This document shows, piece after piece, positions 33,401 to 41,900 of a stretch of 64,000 nt of DNA (positions are counted from its first letter, which is position 1; each line of letters opens with the position of its first letter). Under the pieces are notes generated by a model. The model was given only the letters and a program-made list of their open reading frames with translations. It ran no database searches and was not told the DNA's origin. Source of the stretch: Monocercomonoides exilis (Eukaryota; Preaxostyla; Oxymonadida; Polymastigidae); NCBI GenBank assembly GCA_001643675.2, contig LSRY02000002.1:347501-411500 (forward strand), written 5' to 3'. Both the position numbers and the translations under genes were made by a program.

Positions 33401-36400
33401 AGAGATCTGCTGAGTGTGACGCTCCACACTCGGCCGAATGGAGTTGACTGAGGAAATTCCAATATACACACTCGAGCTATCGTCATCACTGTCTCCGTCA
33501 TTCGTCGTCTGCTCTGAATCATCCAAGGAAAGGTACTGCGTGGTGTATGGAGGAGGTGGAGAGGATGTAAGTGACGACGATGAAAAATCTTCGTTTTCGG
33601 ATTTTTGTGGGTCAACATAAGAATTGTTCGAAGCAACTGATTGGAGATCATAATCATCTGATTGATATGGCAGCGCAGATGTAGATGTAGCAGCTGAAGA
33701 AGACGAAGAAGAAGTCAGAGTCAGTGAAGACGAATCATCAGTCGTCTTTTGGCATGCCTGTGTTTCTCTTCTTCTTGTGCTCAGTACAACTGAAAACGGC
33801 TCCAAAGCTGAGTAAGACATTCTCTGTGCCATCACATCGATCTGCTCGTCTGACATAAACACGCTCATCGCAAAGAAACAGCGGGACAGCTGCTTTGCCA
33901 GTGCGAATTCTGGATCACCAAACTTGTTTGCCTGCTGAAGCAGCTGCAAAAAGCGTGTCACGACTGGAGACACTGCCTGCCACAAAGGAAACAGCTGGAC
34001 AGCGTCCAAAAGGCAGCTCGAGAGGAGTGCGGTGCAGAATGTGACGAGGCTGCTGTTGATAGACACCTTCTCCAAATGGGCAAATTGAATGTTGCGCAGC
34101 TTCAGCTGGGCAGGCGCAGAGGATGTCGAAGCAGATGCTGCTGCAGAAGAATAAGAAGACGGAGTCATCGAAGACGCATCAGACATGCTGAGCGAGGCGG
34201 TTGCAATGACAGATGCTGAAGAAGAAGAAGACAATGAGGAGGAGGAGGAGGAAGAAGAAGAAGAAGAAGGCAGAGACAAAGACGATGAAGAACTTCCCAG
34301 TGTAGATGAGTACACACCTGTTGATGATGTCACATGAGCAAATGGATGTGACCCAAAAGCCGCTGAAGACTGAGAAGGGGAGGAAAAGGAGACCCGGTCT
34401 GTGTCCTGTGGATGTGAATGTGCCAGAGGAGTAAACAAAGGAAGTGGCTGAGGGGATAATAATGCTTCCACATCAGGTGAGTCCAGCAAATCGTGTTTTG
34501 CTTCGTGGATGTGCCGGCGCGTGTGCCGATGGCCGGTGGCGGAATAAAGCAGCTCCGATGTGATGGATAGCATGTGGAGCAAAATCCAGTTGGCGACAGA
34601 CGTCTGCTGCAGAATGACAGCGGTGTGCAGAAAGCGGTGGAGCACAACAGCTGCCAGCGACCACTCATCTTTGGTGACAAACAGCATCTGCGCATCGCTC
34701 GGCACCTTCTGCACTTTGAAGGAGGAAGGAGACGAGGCATTTTGAGATGATTGAGAAAGCATGTTTGCTCTGTCCTTTAAAGAACCTGAATGGATGCTGT
34801 CTGAACCACACTTCATCTGAAGCAGCCGATGGTGGCTGAGAAGCGGATAGCGCTGCAGAAGATGGTAGCTTCTCCAGAAAAAGAAGCGAGAAGAAGGGAA
34901 ATTCAGCTTCGAGCGATTGAAATAGCTGAGCCTGCCAGTTGGTTTTGGCAGAGTGAATGAAGATGACAAAAATGGGCTGTTTAATTGCGGAAGAGCAGGA
35001 CTCCGAAGCACAGCACCAGATGGCAACAGAGAAGAAGAAGAAGATGATGATGAAATCAAAGATGCCTCTGCTGACGAAGATAAGGATGAAGGCGAAGAAG
35101 AAGAAGAAGAGGAGGAGGAGGAGGAAATTGTGGAAGAGGCAGGAGACGATGGGATAGAACGCAAAGAGCCTGCAAAAGCATCAGACGAAGCAAAAAGTCT
35201 GTTATTTGCCACAATCCATTGCACCGTCCTGATAATAGCACCATACGCAGCCCCAACAATAAGCTGAGCCTCAGATACGAAAAACGCAGGTGGCGGGCGA
35301 TGGAACGTGAAAGTGATCGGAGCAGCATTCGCTTCAGTGGGTGACTCTTCTGTGTTGGACTCATCTTCGTTCCAAATGAGATACAGCTCAGCAGGCGTGG
35401 CCTTGCGATACTCGTTGTTCATCGCTCTTTCTCTTTGCTCTCTTTGCTGGATCCATGGCAGTGCAGCCAAGTTCCCTCTCTCGTCATTCTCCAGCAGAGA
35501 AGACAAGCAGAGCGAAGAGTCCTGCTTCTTCTCAGCTGCAATACCCCTCCGCGCAATCGAGGCAATCGAACACACAAGAACCACCTGCGCCGACAGAGCA
35601 AACAGCAACGTCGTTTCATTCAGCTTCGCCAAGTCCACATCGGCCTCTTCGCCATGCTGCTCCTTCCGCCCAATCCAATCGCTGAGGAACTTCTCCATCC
35701 GCCTCTCTTTGTCCTTCTCTCTTTTTGCTTCCTTTCCCTTTTCCGCCGGCTGGTTGGAAGACGATGGGATGTCAAACCACAGCTGCGAGGAAGAGAAAAG
35801 ATCGAGATTCAGCTCAATCAGCGGTGACACCTCAGGAGGTGTGGGCTTGCTCTGCTTTGAAGAACCAGCTTCACTAGATTGGCCTGATGTTTTTGCTGAT
35901 TTTGTGTCATTTGCTTCATTGGACGAAGCTTTTGACTTGAAAAGAATGGAATTTGAAGCTCTTTGCGAGATTGAAGTTTTTGAGCGGGGAATGAGATTCA
36001 AATAGATTGTGAAGCGATCGACAGGAGTGAAAGGCGAGCGACCCAAAGAAGAAAGGCCAGACGCTTCTGACTGGCCAACCATGGCAAACGAAGCAGGAAG
36101 AGCAGATGTTGGCGCAGAAGAGGAGGAGGAGGAAGAGGAGGAGGAAGATGAATAAGAAGACGAAGTGAAAACAGGAGCCATCATCAAGAAAAGCGTGTCT
36201 TTGACTGTTTTCCCGTTGAGCGACGCCGACAACCGCGCAGCCTCGTCGCCTCTGTCAGCAGCAGCAACGATGTTGTCGCTGACAGCCAGCAGCTCTGCAA
36301 ACACAGACGGAATGCTTCCCTGTGGAGACTGCATTTGGCTGCTGCTATTTGGATCCAATGCAGCAATCGAGCCAGGAGATGTGATGCAATACACAAAGGA

Positions 36401-38113
36401 GAGGAGCTCTGGCTGGGAGAAGATGGCATACACAATACGAGCAGCAATAGAGCGGCTGAGGCTGTCTGGGGAGTACGAAAGAAGAGAGATGGAGTGGAGA
36501 AGAAGAACAGATTCTGGTATTAGGAAAGGACCAAGCGCTGAAAGAAGCCGGAGAACAATACCAGACACAATCGGTGCCACGTAGAAGGCAGTCAAAGACC
36601 CTATCAGAGCAGACGACGAGGCTTTGAGAGCGCTTTCTGATGGGTCAAGCGAAGACGAATAAGACGAAACATTTGGAGATGAGGTAGAAGAAGAGGAAGA
36701 GGAAGAGGAAGAAGAAGCAGATGAAAGGCCTTTGTATGCTGCAGACTCCAAAGAATCGTCAGACTCTGAACGAGATGAGATGGTGCTGATGACGAATGAA
36801 GGCGATAGGCGATGAAGCGGAGAGAACCCAAGTGTGAGCGAAGACAGCGCCTGAATCGTCGAAAGCGCAGTGGGGCTGACTTGTTCAACGGAGCCTTCGA
36901 AACCTCTGCCTCCGCCAACAAATGCTTCATCTCCGACACTTCTGTGTGTATAAGGCAGCCCCCAGTTGCGCCATCGCTGAAACACGCTGCTTCGATGTGT
37001 CGATGGAAGCGGAACTGTTTGTGTGTTGAAGACTGACGTGGGAGTCATCGCATTTGAAGGAAATGAGGGGAAATTTGCATTCAAACTGGCAGATGTCGAT
37101 GTTTTAGTGAATGAAGAAGATGAAGAAGATGAGGAATCAGAAATAGATTGAGAAGAACTGCTCCTTTCTGGGGAGCCAATGCGATGTGTGCAAATTCTTT
37201 TAATGATTGATGGCTGAATAAAATTGCTCTGGCTTTGCTGAGACACAAGCACGTCTTGCTGTTCGTTCGTGCTGTTTTTATCTGAATAGCATCCAGATGT
37301 TATTGATAGCAAAGATGGAGGAGTATTTGCAATTCGATGATCAACCGAAGCCTTGACAGCTTGCAATGATAAAGCAGAAAGATTTAAAAACCCAATGTGA
37401 CTTGAGCTATCATGAACAAATGATGTAAAACCAATTGATTTCGATTCCAAAGTTTTGGTTTCTTCTAATAAAGAGTTTTTCCTTCTTGGTGAAACCGAAC
37501 AAAATGGAAAAACAGAATGATATACTGTGCATTCGCGCAAAATTTGTTGGGTGACTTGTTGCATGGTGTCTCTGGATTGAAATTCTTTTGTTTCATTTGC
37601 AAATTTTAATGAATTTTCAGATTGTTCTCCTTTATAAGATTGGCGACCAATTGTTCTTTTATTGCTCCTTGTAGAAAGCACTGTTTGTATCAGTTTTACT
37701 GAAGATCCTAAAGATGATGCAAGTATTGGAACAAGTTTTGTCTGCATTGAATAAATAAAAAGTGCAAAGTGCGGGGATCTTGGAATGGCCAAAAGAAAAT
37801 CATAGTTTGTGAAAAGTTCCACTCTCTTCCACATGTCAATAAGAGTCATTTGTTTCATCCCATTATGCATAGCTGTCAGTATATAATCAAAGAGGTTAAA
37901 TGTATTTTTCGAAATTGTGAAATCTTCTTCAATAATAGATATTGTTTTTTTGACTCTCAGATCTCTTCCAAATCCGAATTGGTTTATGAAAAGCTGAGAA
38001 GTACTCACAAAATCTTCAAAACTTTTGTCCTGCGGGCCATTTGATGCAGTATTGCTCGTAAGTTTATGAGAATGGGTTTTTTTATCCTGTGTTTGTCTTA
38101 AAAAGAGATGCAT
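24404..38113 (-). CDS. MON2-like giant HEAT-repeat protein
   Basis: One open frame of 4569 residues. Several segments resemble the Sec7-lacking MON2/BIG scaffold family of Golgi and endosome traffic: residues ~92-135 (MWKRVELFTNYDFLLAIP...FALF, then KLVPIL) and ~505-577 (PESVLLLHSI...SIAARIVYAIFSQPELLSFVY) match the HUS region. Residues ~1973-2030 (LLDVCRYNIFRFPLLSRRLF) match the HDS1 motif. Residues ~2368-2535 (helical ELRTAAMDTLATIL, later WETSLAQIVRSLSDVF) fit the C-terminal HEAT part. No Sec7 catalytic domain is seen, which favours MON2 over BIG/GBF. Known MON2 proteins are about 1,700 residues; the excess here is Ser-rich, acidic and Lys-rich low-complexity insertions (poly-Ser ~480, ~660 and ~1290; basic KKER/HHKK tract ~3615). 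The N-terminal DCB region is missing, so unannotated 5' exons beyond 38113 are likely. Relationship moderately supported; function inferred. Confidence 0.65.
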   Translation of the reverse strand: MHLFLRQTQDKKTHSHKLTSNTASNGPQDKSFEDFVSTSQLFINQFGFGRDLRVKKTISIIEEDFTISKNTFNLFDYILTAMHNGMKQMTLIDMWKRVELFTNYDFLLAIPRSPHFALFIYSMQTKLVPILASSLGSSVKLIQTVLSTRSNKRTIGRQSYKGEQSENSLKFANETKEFQSRDTMQQVTQQILRECTVYHSVFPFCSVSPRRKNSLLEETKTLESKSIGFTSFVHDSSSHIGFLNLSALSLQAVKASVDHRIANTPPSLLSITSGCYSDKNSTNEQQDVLVSQQSQSNFIQPSIIKRICTHRIGSPERSSSSQSISDSSSSSSSSFTKTSTSASLNANFPSFPSNAMTPTSVFNTQTVPLPSTHRSSVFQRWRNWGLPYTHRSVGDEAFVGGGRGFEGSVEQVSPTALSTIQALSSLTLGFSPLHRLSPSFVISTISSRSESDDSLESAAYKGLSSASSSSSSSSSSTSSPNVSSYSSSLDPSESALKASSSALIGSLTAFYVAPIVSGIVLRLLSALGPFLIPESVLLLHSISLLSYSPDSLSRSIAARIVYAIFSQPELLSFVYCITSPGSIAALDPNSSSQMQSPQGSIPSVFAELLAVSDNIVAAADRGDEAARLSASLNGKTVKDTLFLMMAPVFTSSSYSSSSSSSSSSSSAPTSALPASFAMVGQSEASGLSSLGRSPFTPVDRFTIYLNLIPRSKTSISQRASNSILFKSKASSNEANDTKSAKTSGQSSEAGSSKQSKPTPPEVSPLIELNLDLFSSSQLWFDIPSSSNQPAEKGKEAKREKDKERRMEKFLSDWIGRKEQHGEEADVDLAKLNETTLLFALSAQVVLVCSIASIARRGIAAEKKQDSSLCLSSLLENDERGNLAALPWIQQREQRERAMNNEYRKATPAELYLIWNEDESNTEESPTEANAAPITFTFHRPPPAFFVSEAQLIVGAAYGAIIRTVQWIVANNRLFASSDAFAGSLRSIPSSPASSTISSSSSSSSSSSPSSLSSSAEASLISSSSSSSSLLPSGAVLRSPALPQLNSPFLSSSFTLPKPTGRLSYFNRSKLNFPSSRFFFWRSYHLLQRYPLLSHHRLLQMKCGSDSIHSGSLKDRANMLSQSSQNASSPSSFKVQKVPSDAQMLFVTKDEWSLAAVVLHRFLHTAVILQQTSVANWILLHMLSITSELLYSATGHRHTRRHIHEAKHDLLDSPDVEALLSPQPLPLFTPLAHSHPQDTDRVSFSSPSQSSAAFGSHPFAHVTSSTGVYSSTLGSSSSSLSLPSSSSSSSSSSSLSSSSSASVIATASLSMSDASSMTPSSYSSAAASASTSSAPAQLKLRNIQFAHLEKVSINSSLVTFCTALLSSCLLDAVQLFPLWQAVSPVVTRFLQLLQQANKFGDPEFALAKQLSRCFFAMSVFMSDEQIDVMAQRMSYSALEPFSVVLSTRRRETQACQKTTDDSSSLTLTSSSSSSAATSTSALPYQSDDYDLQSVASNNSYVDPQKSENEDFSSSSLTSSPPPPYTTQYLSLDDSEQTTNDGDSDDDSSSVYIGISSVNSIRPSVERHTQQISLKQATISIFSKANIKNSRRLLLPSLRTPFTSLFGPSPNTEFTFMLLHSRSDSLASLSTARKASIKSENVNEMLSTHDAMKCVHCLGKEELAQNCPFNDIEIHSEQMNSKKSERELRSEGKEDAFEESECWWLKTECLRRRQRIIKRIAKQKRARDICVRNPVIARILRKLYKKNRKTCEIDEKSQIHSENSEKSPKLKSSMGFSQDSSEKSPKLAPQAEVLIDSLSPFDSGIFSEIGHDDLSEEGEDEQFRFWLDVDNHFDEWIGDEGEENEEGERNYDDDKELKGNEIKEGIGSEKEDDVSSVFSDSTEKEHSFEDCIEDYPFEVYSEKPFENVHLYQPVQSPLFPLMKSKKYFNSLNPQSADVNDSSPSSSPSKETSSEAQISSYLFLPSVAPSATNEHRYYSMPLCSLLDVCRYNIFRFPLLSRRLFLVLYELSESSAFFPRAISVEAVGLLLSQLMLLRAENSNHTVNKANENKLNTTHSVQLLLSFIRFLLQTSQQTDVRHCAIKAERDLVDVWSKQLNEDEFRTIIASIADLLRLPFKDIICSRSDTVTQTEAGKYLKLFAVNEFEDDSLGDIWKVGHFAAVKKLLRSYRNESSTFLEVIEIVSSSKYAEENEQSLSISPVPQQSQNSVMSDNSFEKRTSSPSASSFGNYKFFSAVEKQQVPVSLMWDCIDLLSYLARDCLSLLSPRVCFDLLLVLASVTFVNRNLSVSLIAADLVWVVIDHCKKQMLRESETSLEIGKEKGVLNQKVSKEENKLLAESNYQSDESVHFEREFEQRPSNEESSSVKHSAVHSYHLGILILLKMLAHSEIELRTAAMDTLATILSTGHWDSVEDSQFVVSTIQQIISMSKQIWFGSLFRSRFTVSEFIGQSDEEEQTLSDMPMAFHSRTPSQSSNSDSHHAPSSSLGAFSVSRSSSPTPASAKRTQEKTQYVQWETSLAQIVRSLSDVFVVQLKAISLNIAKLHKNYYSCLNESTFEEVQQNTVQSNRFLMFPQEFGALLTNCLIFGSGVVSDAVVHLIHVMLFKLHELILEAKADISNGINQAAESSLNENLKISELSICSESDESAAYSNSLRFLKEMWRCVWASLHIFCEESIRKCPHRCHLFNAVSFESRANSLIQNVNDIPLPLFSAIQLSDSRNNERVSFVTEFKKMISCPLCSLVPHKSATILILIEPFIPRAIPSPVTPHISLSDAQMAFDTYSAALLTDKAKEMKIKSEQKSQTHSRSTSVASSTEEEIKIEGAKDTSSPYNLQFSRINPLLRTSDSSSFLNDLFSASKDHPTDNSENALTQLADPLSKLSFSLAHSTSHRCFSPFLPPLSRSFINPLLFFSSISSSPLRHAIIARTIAASFSAALVGPESAGTMQKSIFSQTGVLFSASNVSKKRVKRSKSAKNSSKAAERKKHVREEWWIASGFYNLKDVSPQLNYPCCEKVINEVNQTSNSDATGSTDLMDCQMGQFQDHSKSVDVVPFSTPFPLLTEYEDIRHLFVLISLCGTATSPFTRSFLSSSSNFCDSITGSVGHRFVPPPLGPYLSLKQLHKYYQDANHIPIEDDCIDEGEDNIAVNNIQPMPLKDEAQLEISHQIDASAQEPQNDTSDGCLIGDDFKPVESWPCFIHPSFLLSIQTAKPSSFGSTPTINSVFTDSFHREKISLPFVYLMALHTLSYAAQSVHLWSSNKDLSSHFNDECNSSFNSSSTGSSSASSQIQNIFTTSSHSTNRKTLLLLSSELCNGCWRITKFAFTQLQQICLLLHSLGIQWDQHTFEGVFTNNKKIIDSSDEETSSHMVSSTLKANGEIVRLSLLFESLEIAQKRQLLAMYLTACKFVASSFEALSYISSSLEPLFSVCILHNVVGYAIFLAVSCPPLRFSSIALLIQLFSRILNGSQHSSNDSLSQSCSINLMMQLWKLFVYSISHLELSLPELQSQCENFGEASSLKDIMTEINKLMKDEITPTLSIPVENDLHSLSRSNDTCISLKVIDYSSLLLQYSSIRFGIEDVCDFQDMAEWDSCCSALLTRALAFIQQNDVKDEEFSSAAKQGSTLKKKLSKKERKKHHKKLHHKKVVEPKEVAQDLANESLTPSPSPRLIDSELYEGNSDSPKHPVPINNETNSKEEERKAVLQPQHAQVNNIDEQMSQYKKIKVEINAEKEDNSFESKGESYHEDERSLPSEQVYVADPFLTPPSSPTNYQDDGFKYEKDWKLETTQNSSIGQIAGEQKDVDEKENLSSDKKVEEAKVENEKVEKDEDKKETRKEKEESDKATESIEESEDDNSEEEEEEEEESSEASTTERSDFRDENSFSSSWCVQTDRSDSDSVKNAFVLPDMHNSQDGAQNLTQSSASLKQSSSAESLIEDNSKKENSALKEQFCDMSNYLLCSYGSSVRAKIIKSKFGQSASKVSKQLMHDVDNSFGVKNVQCSAIIEVTEPLATLSVTPLDVYSEPSRLSQQDLKNDNQDVQSAPSDSFLPQSHMIAAFDSSFSTPLLFSTSRPTMASICRSETEVSLLLLRSFGDAFIPDASSFVLKCYSNDSNRENIEDNNQLKQQEEKENECTASSADSEKLRQQLGSICECKDCSPLSAFNIFSRFSELLKVGRKIPIIPRNSLEKLNDIALLAQSFLNCEDSSSSKEELHEFSFSTPLSHLLCTCFSILNEEYPSSSTYSSSAITPFASIANPSMAKLTLHRFNQKSISNSFQKFGSSRLIPCSLPLSHIALSALDCLFSSLHSADSQRIDIIGLFSGKQNDALESYSSSNISSLQCQTSSSAQSSSSLLFDKIPALLSISSRDLLLLSIWSPLISFFESFPLPPSIHSNIQSPHSLKLYHGFERIMKVFLYEASSVTFSETVNTIFVGSWTNRLFDSPIFKYNVKKEIEHSCIPLVIVSGSGLKHSQLNIISENQQNYSSSPKAHQQIYSSQLLPISLSQKCLSIQMNFLTLHTLLARLSEFLCQHPYSLKINTESDYFQAPLIVVCTRLLSHISSLLSLHSSSPSIFSFSEKEK
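26535..26572. repeat. TTC/GAA microsatellite in MON2-like gene
   Basis: A TTC run on the + strand reads as GAA/GAG on the coding strand and encodes a poly-Glu tract within an acidic segment. Confidence 0.7.
34220..34271. repeat. GAA/GAG microsatellite in MON2-like gene
   Basis: GAAGAAGAA and GAGGAGGAG runs on the + strand read as TCC/TCT on the coding strand and encode a poly-Ser tract. Similar tracts occur near 35090-35125, 36115-36155 and 36690-36720. Confidence 0.7.
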
Positions 38114-38922
38114 TCCTCTTTGATAGAAAGATAGTTAAATTATTAAAACGAAAGCAAAAGCAACAAGTTTTATTAAAATATAAACTAACTCTCTATTGCA
38201 AAAGCTCTTTCAATTTAGCAAACGCCCCATATGAAAATTTATTAAAAAAAAATTTACAAATTTCAATGACGGAATTATTTAATACAACAGATACAATAAA
38301 TGAACAAAAAACAAAATAAAACCAAACAACAATTGCTTTGACAAAAGCACTTCACAAAAACGAAAACTCTCAAGATTTCTCCAAAAATGAATTGAAACAA
38401 TTCCTCTCCATCTTCCAACGTTTTCAACAGGTGAATGCAATGGAAATGAAATGAAAATAAGATGAATACATATCGACAAAACTCAAATCTCGATTGAAAA
38501 TGGGTGCTGAATAAAAATAAAAAATGCTTGAACAGGCAAAACTACAAAATTCGCACAGAGACGTGCATGTGCTGTCTGTGAATGTTTGCATGCATTTCTC
38601 TTAAAAACAAAAAATTATGAACAAAAGAATGAAAAATATCTTTTCACAACAAGAAACTTAAAATACCAAACTGAAAACGTAAAAAAAAAAAAATGAAAAA
38701 TAGAAACAAAAAAAATTTTTGAATACAACAAATAAATGCAATTATAATTGGCGAATGGTTATGTTATTCCAAGAATTACAATCCCTTCTCATCTCAATGA
38801 AACGAAGAAAGTTGTTAATAAAATGGGATTTACATGCAAAGACAGCATTTAGCTGTTTTTATTTTCCAGTTCATCATTCATTTCTGCTTTCCCAAACACA
38901 TTTCGTGCTTGTGGAGTCTGTT
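38114..38922. other. Intergenic region upstream of the MON2-like gene
   Basis: AT-rich spacer between two minus-strand genes. It should contain the 3' UTR of the surface gene ending at 38923 and the 5' end of the MON2-like gene. On the minus strand, about 38440-38328 reads as a coding-like stretch (KTLEDGEELFQFIFGEIL) ending at a GTTTGG that resembles the local 5' splice consensus. I could not join it in frame to the main exon, so it is not annotated as coding. Confidence 0.4.
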
Positions 38923-41900
38923 TCAGCTTTTCTTGTTATCTTCCTCCAGCCCCTCTTTTGATTCGCCAGAACCTCTTCTCCCGCTCTCTCTGCCTCTGTC
39001 TGATTCTTCATCATACCCAACCGCATCCGACATCGTCATCACAAAAGTGCCTGGCGGAAAGCACCCGAGGAACTCCCGCTTCATCCCAACCAATCCTGGC
39101 CGCTCTTCCATCACCGCTGACAAGCTCCTCTTCGCAACCCCAAACAAGCGTGTGCCTTCAATCATCTCCAGTCTCGGTCTCTCTCCATTCACAATCTTCT
39201 GCCCTGCCATCTCTCCCTCATAATCCCCAAACGGGATCTGAAGTGTCAAGCACTCCCACAGCATCATCCCGATCGAGAATGCTACTGACTCCTTTGTTGC
39301 TCCCATCTTCTTGTTTATCAGCAGCTCAGGCGCCTTCCACCTCAGACACTCTTTTTTGAAGCCATCTTCATCCTCAAACGCTGAGGATGGCAGAGAATCA
39401 CTTCCATCATCATCACTTGCAGAAGTCACAACTGTTGTTGATGAGATCGATGAGGAATCTGAGTCTGAAGATGAGAAGTCTGAATGCATCACTATGCAGA
39501 TGACCATGTGTTCTGAGAACAACACAATATGCGGACTCAGATTGGCCAATGACTGAAGTGGATTTTCCATTTCATCAAAGGAGTGGAGCGCAAGATTAGC
39601 CACCCAGAACAGGATTTGGGCAGCAGTTATCACTCTTTCTTCCAGCGTCCCAATCGCCATCTCCTTTGTTTTATTCCTCCCATGAAGCAGCATGAACAGC
39701 GAATCTCTCAGGTCCACAATCAACTTTTCATGAGGAGATGAGCAAGCCATCGCATCCACCAGGTTTGACATCGATGAAGTGGTTGGACAGAGACTCTCCG
39801 ATCGAACAAATGTGGATTCTGTGTCTGAAGTGTCTGTTGTTGAAGTGGATGAAATGGATGGTGAAGGAGTTTGCTTTCTCACCTCTTCCTCCTCTTTTTC
39901 TTCAACTTTTTCCAGCATCCATTCTGGGATTTTGTCTGAATCTCTCCCCAATATATATTCAGTTGAGCCACTCTCAGATAACAAATGCTCTGACGACTCC
40001 GAGTGTCCCAAGCTTTTCTCATACACCCTCTTCTTCATCCTCTCTTCATTCTTCTTCTCTGCTTCTCTTTCTGCTCTCCTCCACTGCTCCTCTGGCGACA
40101 TCTCCATCGTCACCATCTCAAATGCCTTTGGATCCTTCTTTACTGTATCAGCAACAATCACTTCCAGTTCCTCTGTTCTTCTCTTTTGCTTTCTCCATCG
40201 AACAGTTGAAATCACTGCAATTATCAGAATAATCAAAAGAACAACAGCCAATATAACAACAATGATTGGCCAAATCGATTTTCCTTCTTTTCCTCCTTCA
40301 GCAATCCTCGCATCTCCATTTGTTTTTGGTTCACTTCTGTTTTTCAGAATGAAAGAATCAGTTGAAGATGGATTATTGGTATCTCCAAACAGAATGCTCA
40401 CACTCACTTCGGTCTCTTCTCCACAGCTGCTAATCAACTCTTTCTCCACAATCCCTTTCACTTCAGTCTCTGATACATACCCTTCCTCCAGAAATGAATA
40501 CTTCACAATCTCTTTCTCTTCTCCAACCTGTTTCACAATCATGAATGATAGGTTGCATGGCAGAAGAAGATAGCCCTTGAAGCGTAGGAAAACTTCGCTG
40601 CCCAGTTCTTCGGATTGCACAGAAGCGAGAAGAGGAACAAAAAATGGGGATTTGAAAAATAGCGGGAGGCCAGAGAGCGTGCATGAATCAGAAAGAATCC
40701 ATAGAGATGAGACGTTTGTAGCGAGGTCTTCTTGAATAAGGCTGGAGAGATGAAGAGCAGCGTCAGTGGTGCAGCGAATATTCCTGCGATAGGATGGGTA
40801 CTTGTGATTGGAAGGTACGTTTGGTGAGTTATTAGCAAATGAACACATGTGAAGAGAGGAACTACCTCCAATCACTCCAAGAGCCCCAGCAGAAGAGTTC
40901 GTGATGGTAATGTTTGTGAGCACAGATGAGCAATCGCGGAGTGTAAGAGCAGAACCATTCCAACTGCATAATTGATTTGCTGATGAAGTTTTGTCAACGA
41001 GCTGATCAGTTGCTATCGTTCCTAAAAGAACGCATTGCTCGAGTTCAACATGCGGACATTGAGCGATTTCAAGAATGCAACCCGAAGCTGGATCTGGGCT
41101 TGTGTAGCTGAAGGATGTGTTTTTAACGAATGTTTTACCCAGTGCCTGGAGCATGGCAGAGGAAGCGGCAGATTGCCCGAAGGAGGATTTGGTGAGGTTG
41201 GAGAAAATGGATGAGGACAATTCAAGTTCGGAAGGTGTTTCACCTTCGTCATGTGATAAGAAGTGATAGCTGAAGATGGGAGGATGTGTCGTTGTTGCGT
41301 TATGAACGAAGAGATCAGAACAGTTAAGTATGCTGCTTGCACCCTCAGAGCGGATGCATTCGCCACACTTCACATCTGAGATTGAGACTCGAAAGATGGA
41401 AAGGCTGCTCTGTACAAGGGCGATTATTGCGGAGCATGAGTATATGCGTGAGATGGAGATCTGGGAGAGCTCGCATTGGCAGGATTCGATGCTGAATAAT
41501 TCAAACACAACTCCAGAAGAGGGATGTTCTTCAGTAAAATTACAGAGCCTGATCTCTGATTTGGCTGCACAAAAAGCAAACAGCGTCTTAGTCTCCGCAG
41601 GCATCTGGCCTTCCACTTTAAATGTGAGACCAATAATTGTCACGTTGGAAGTGCACATAACCACAGTTCCGTCAATAAGGGATGTCGGGGAGCGAATGGT
41701 GGTGATTGCGTCTCCCGTGATTTTTGCGCTTAACAAAGTGTTTGCTATCGAGAAGGCACTATTGATCCAGGCAGCCGTATCCACATAAAGAGCGCTTATG
41801 AAGTCATGAGAGAGATGGTGGGAGGCATAGTTGAGAGAGAGGCAAGGATGAAGATGGGAGCCGCATGAACGATCATCAGCAGCTGAAGGATTACCTTCCT

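Noticed and set aside
38002-38016. GTGAGTACTTCTCAG on the minus strand inside the MON2-like gene, resembling a tiny intron
   Set aside because: Only 15 nt, in frame and read through without disruption; too short for a spliceosomal intron of the kind seen here.
39779-40573. 264-codon plus-strand frame opposite the tail of the third surface gene
   Set aside because: It is the complement of the highly conserved transmembrane/tail block. Its Ser/Phe-rich product mirrors the acidic and hydrophobic coding strand and has no family resemblance.
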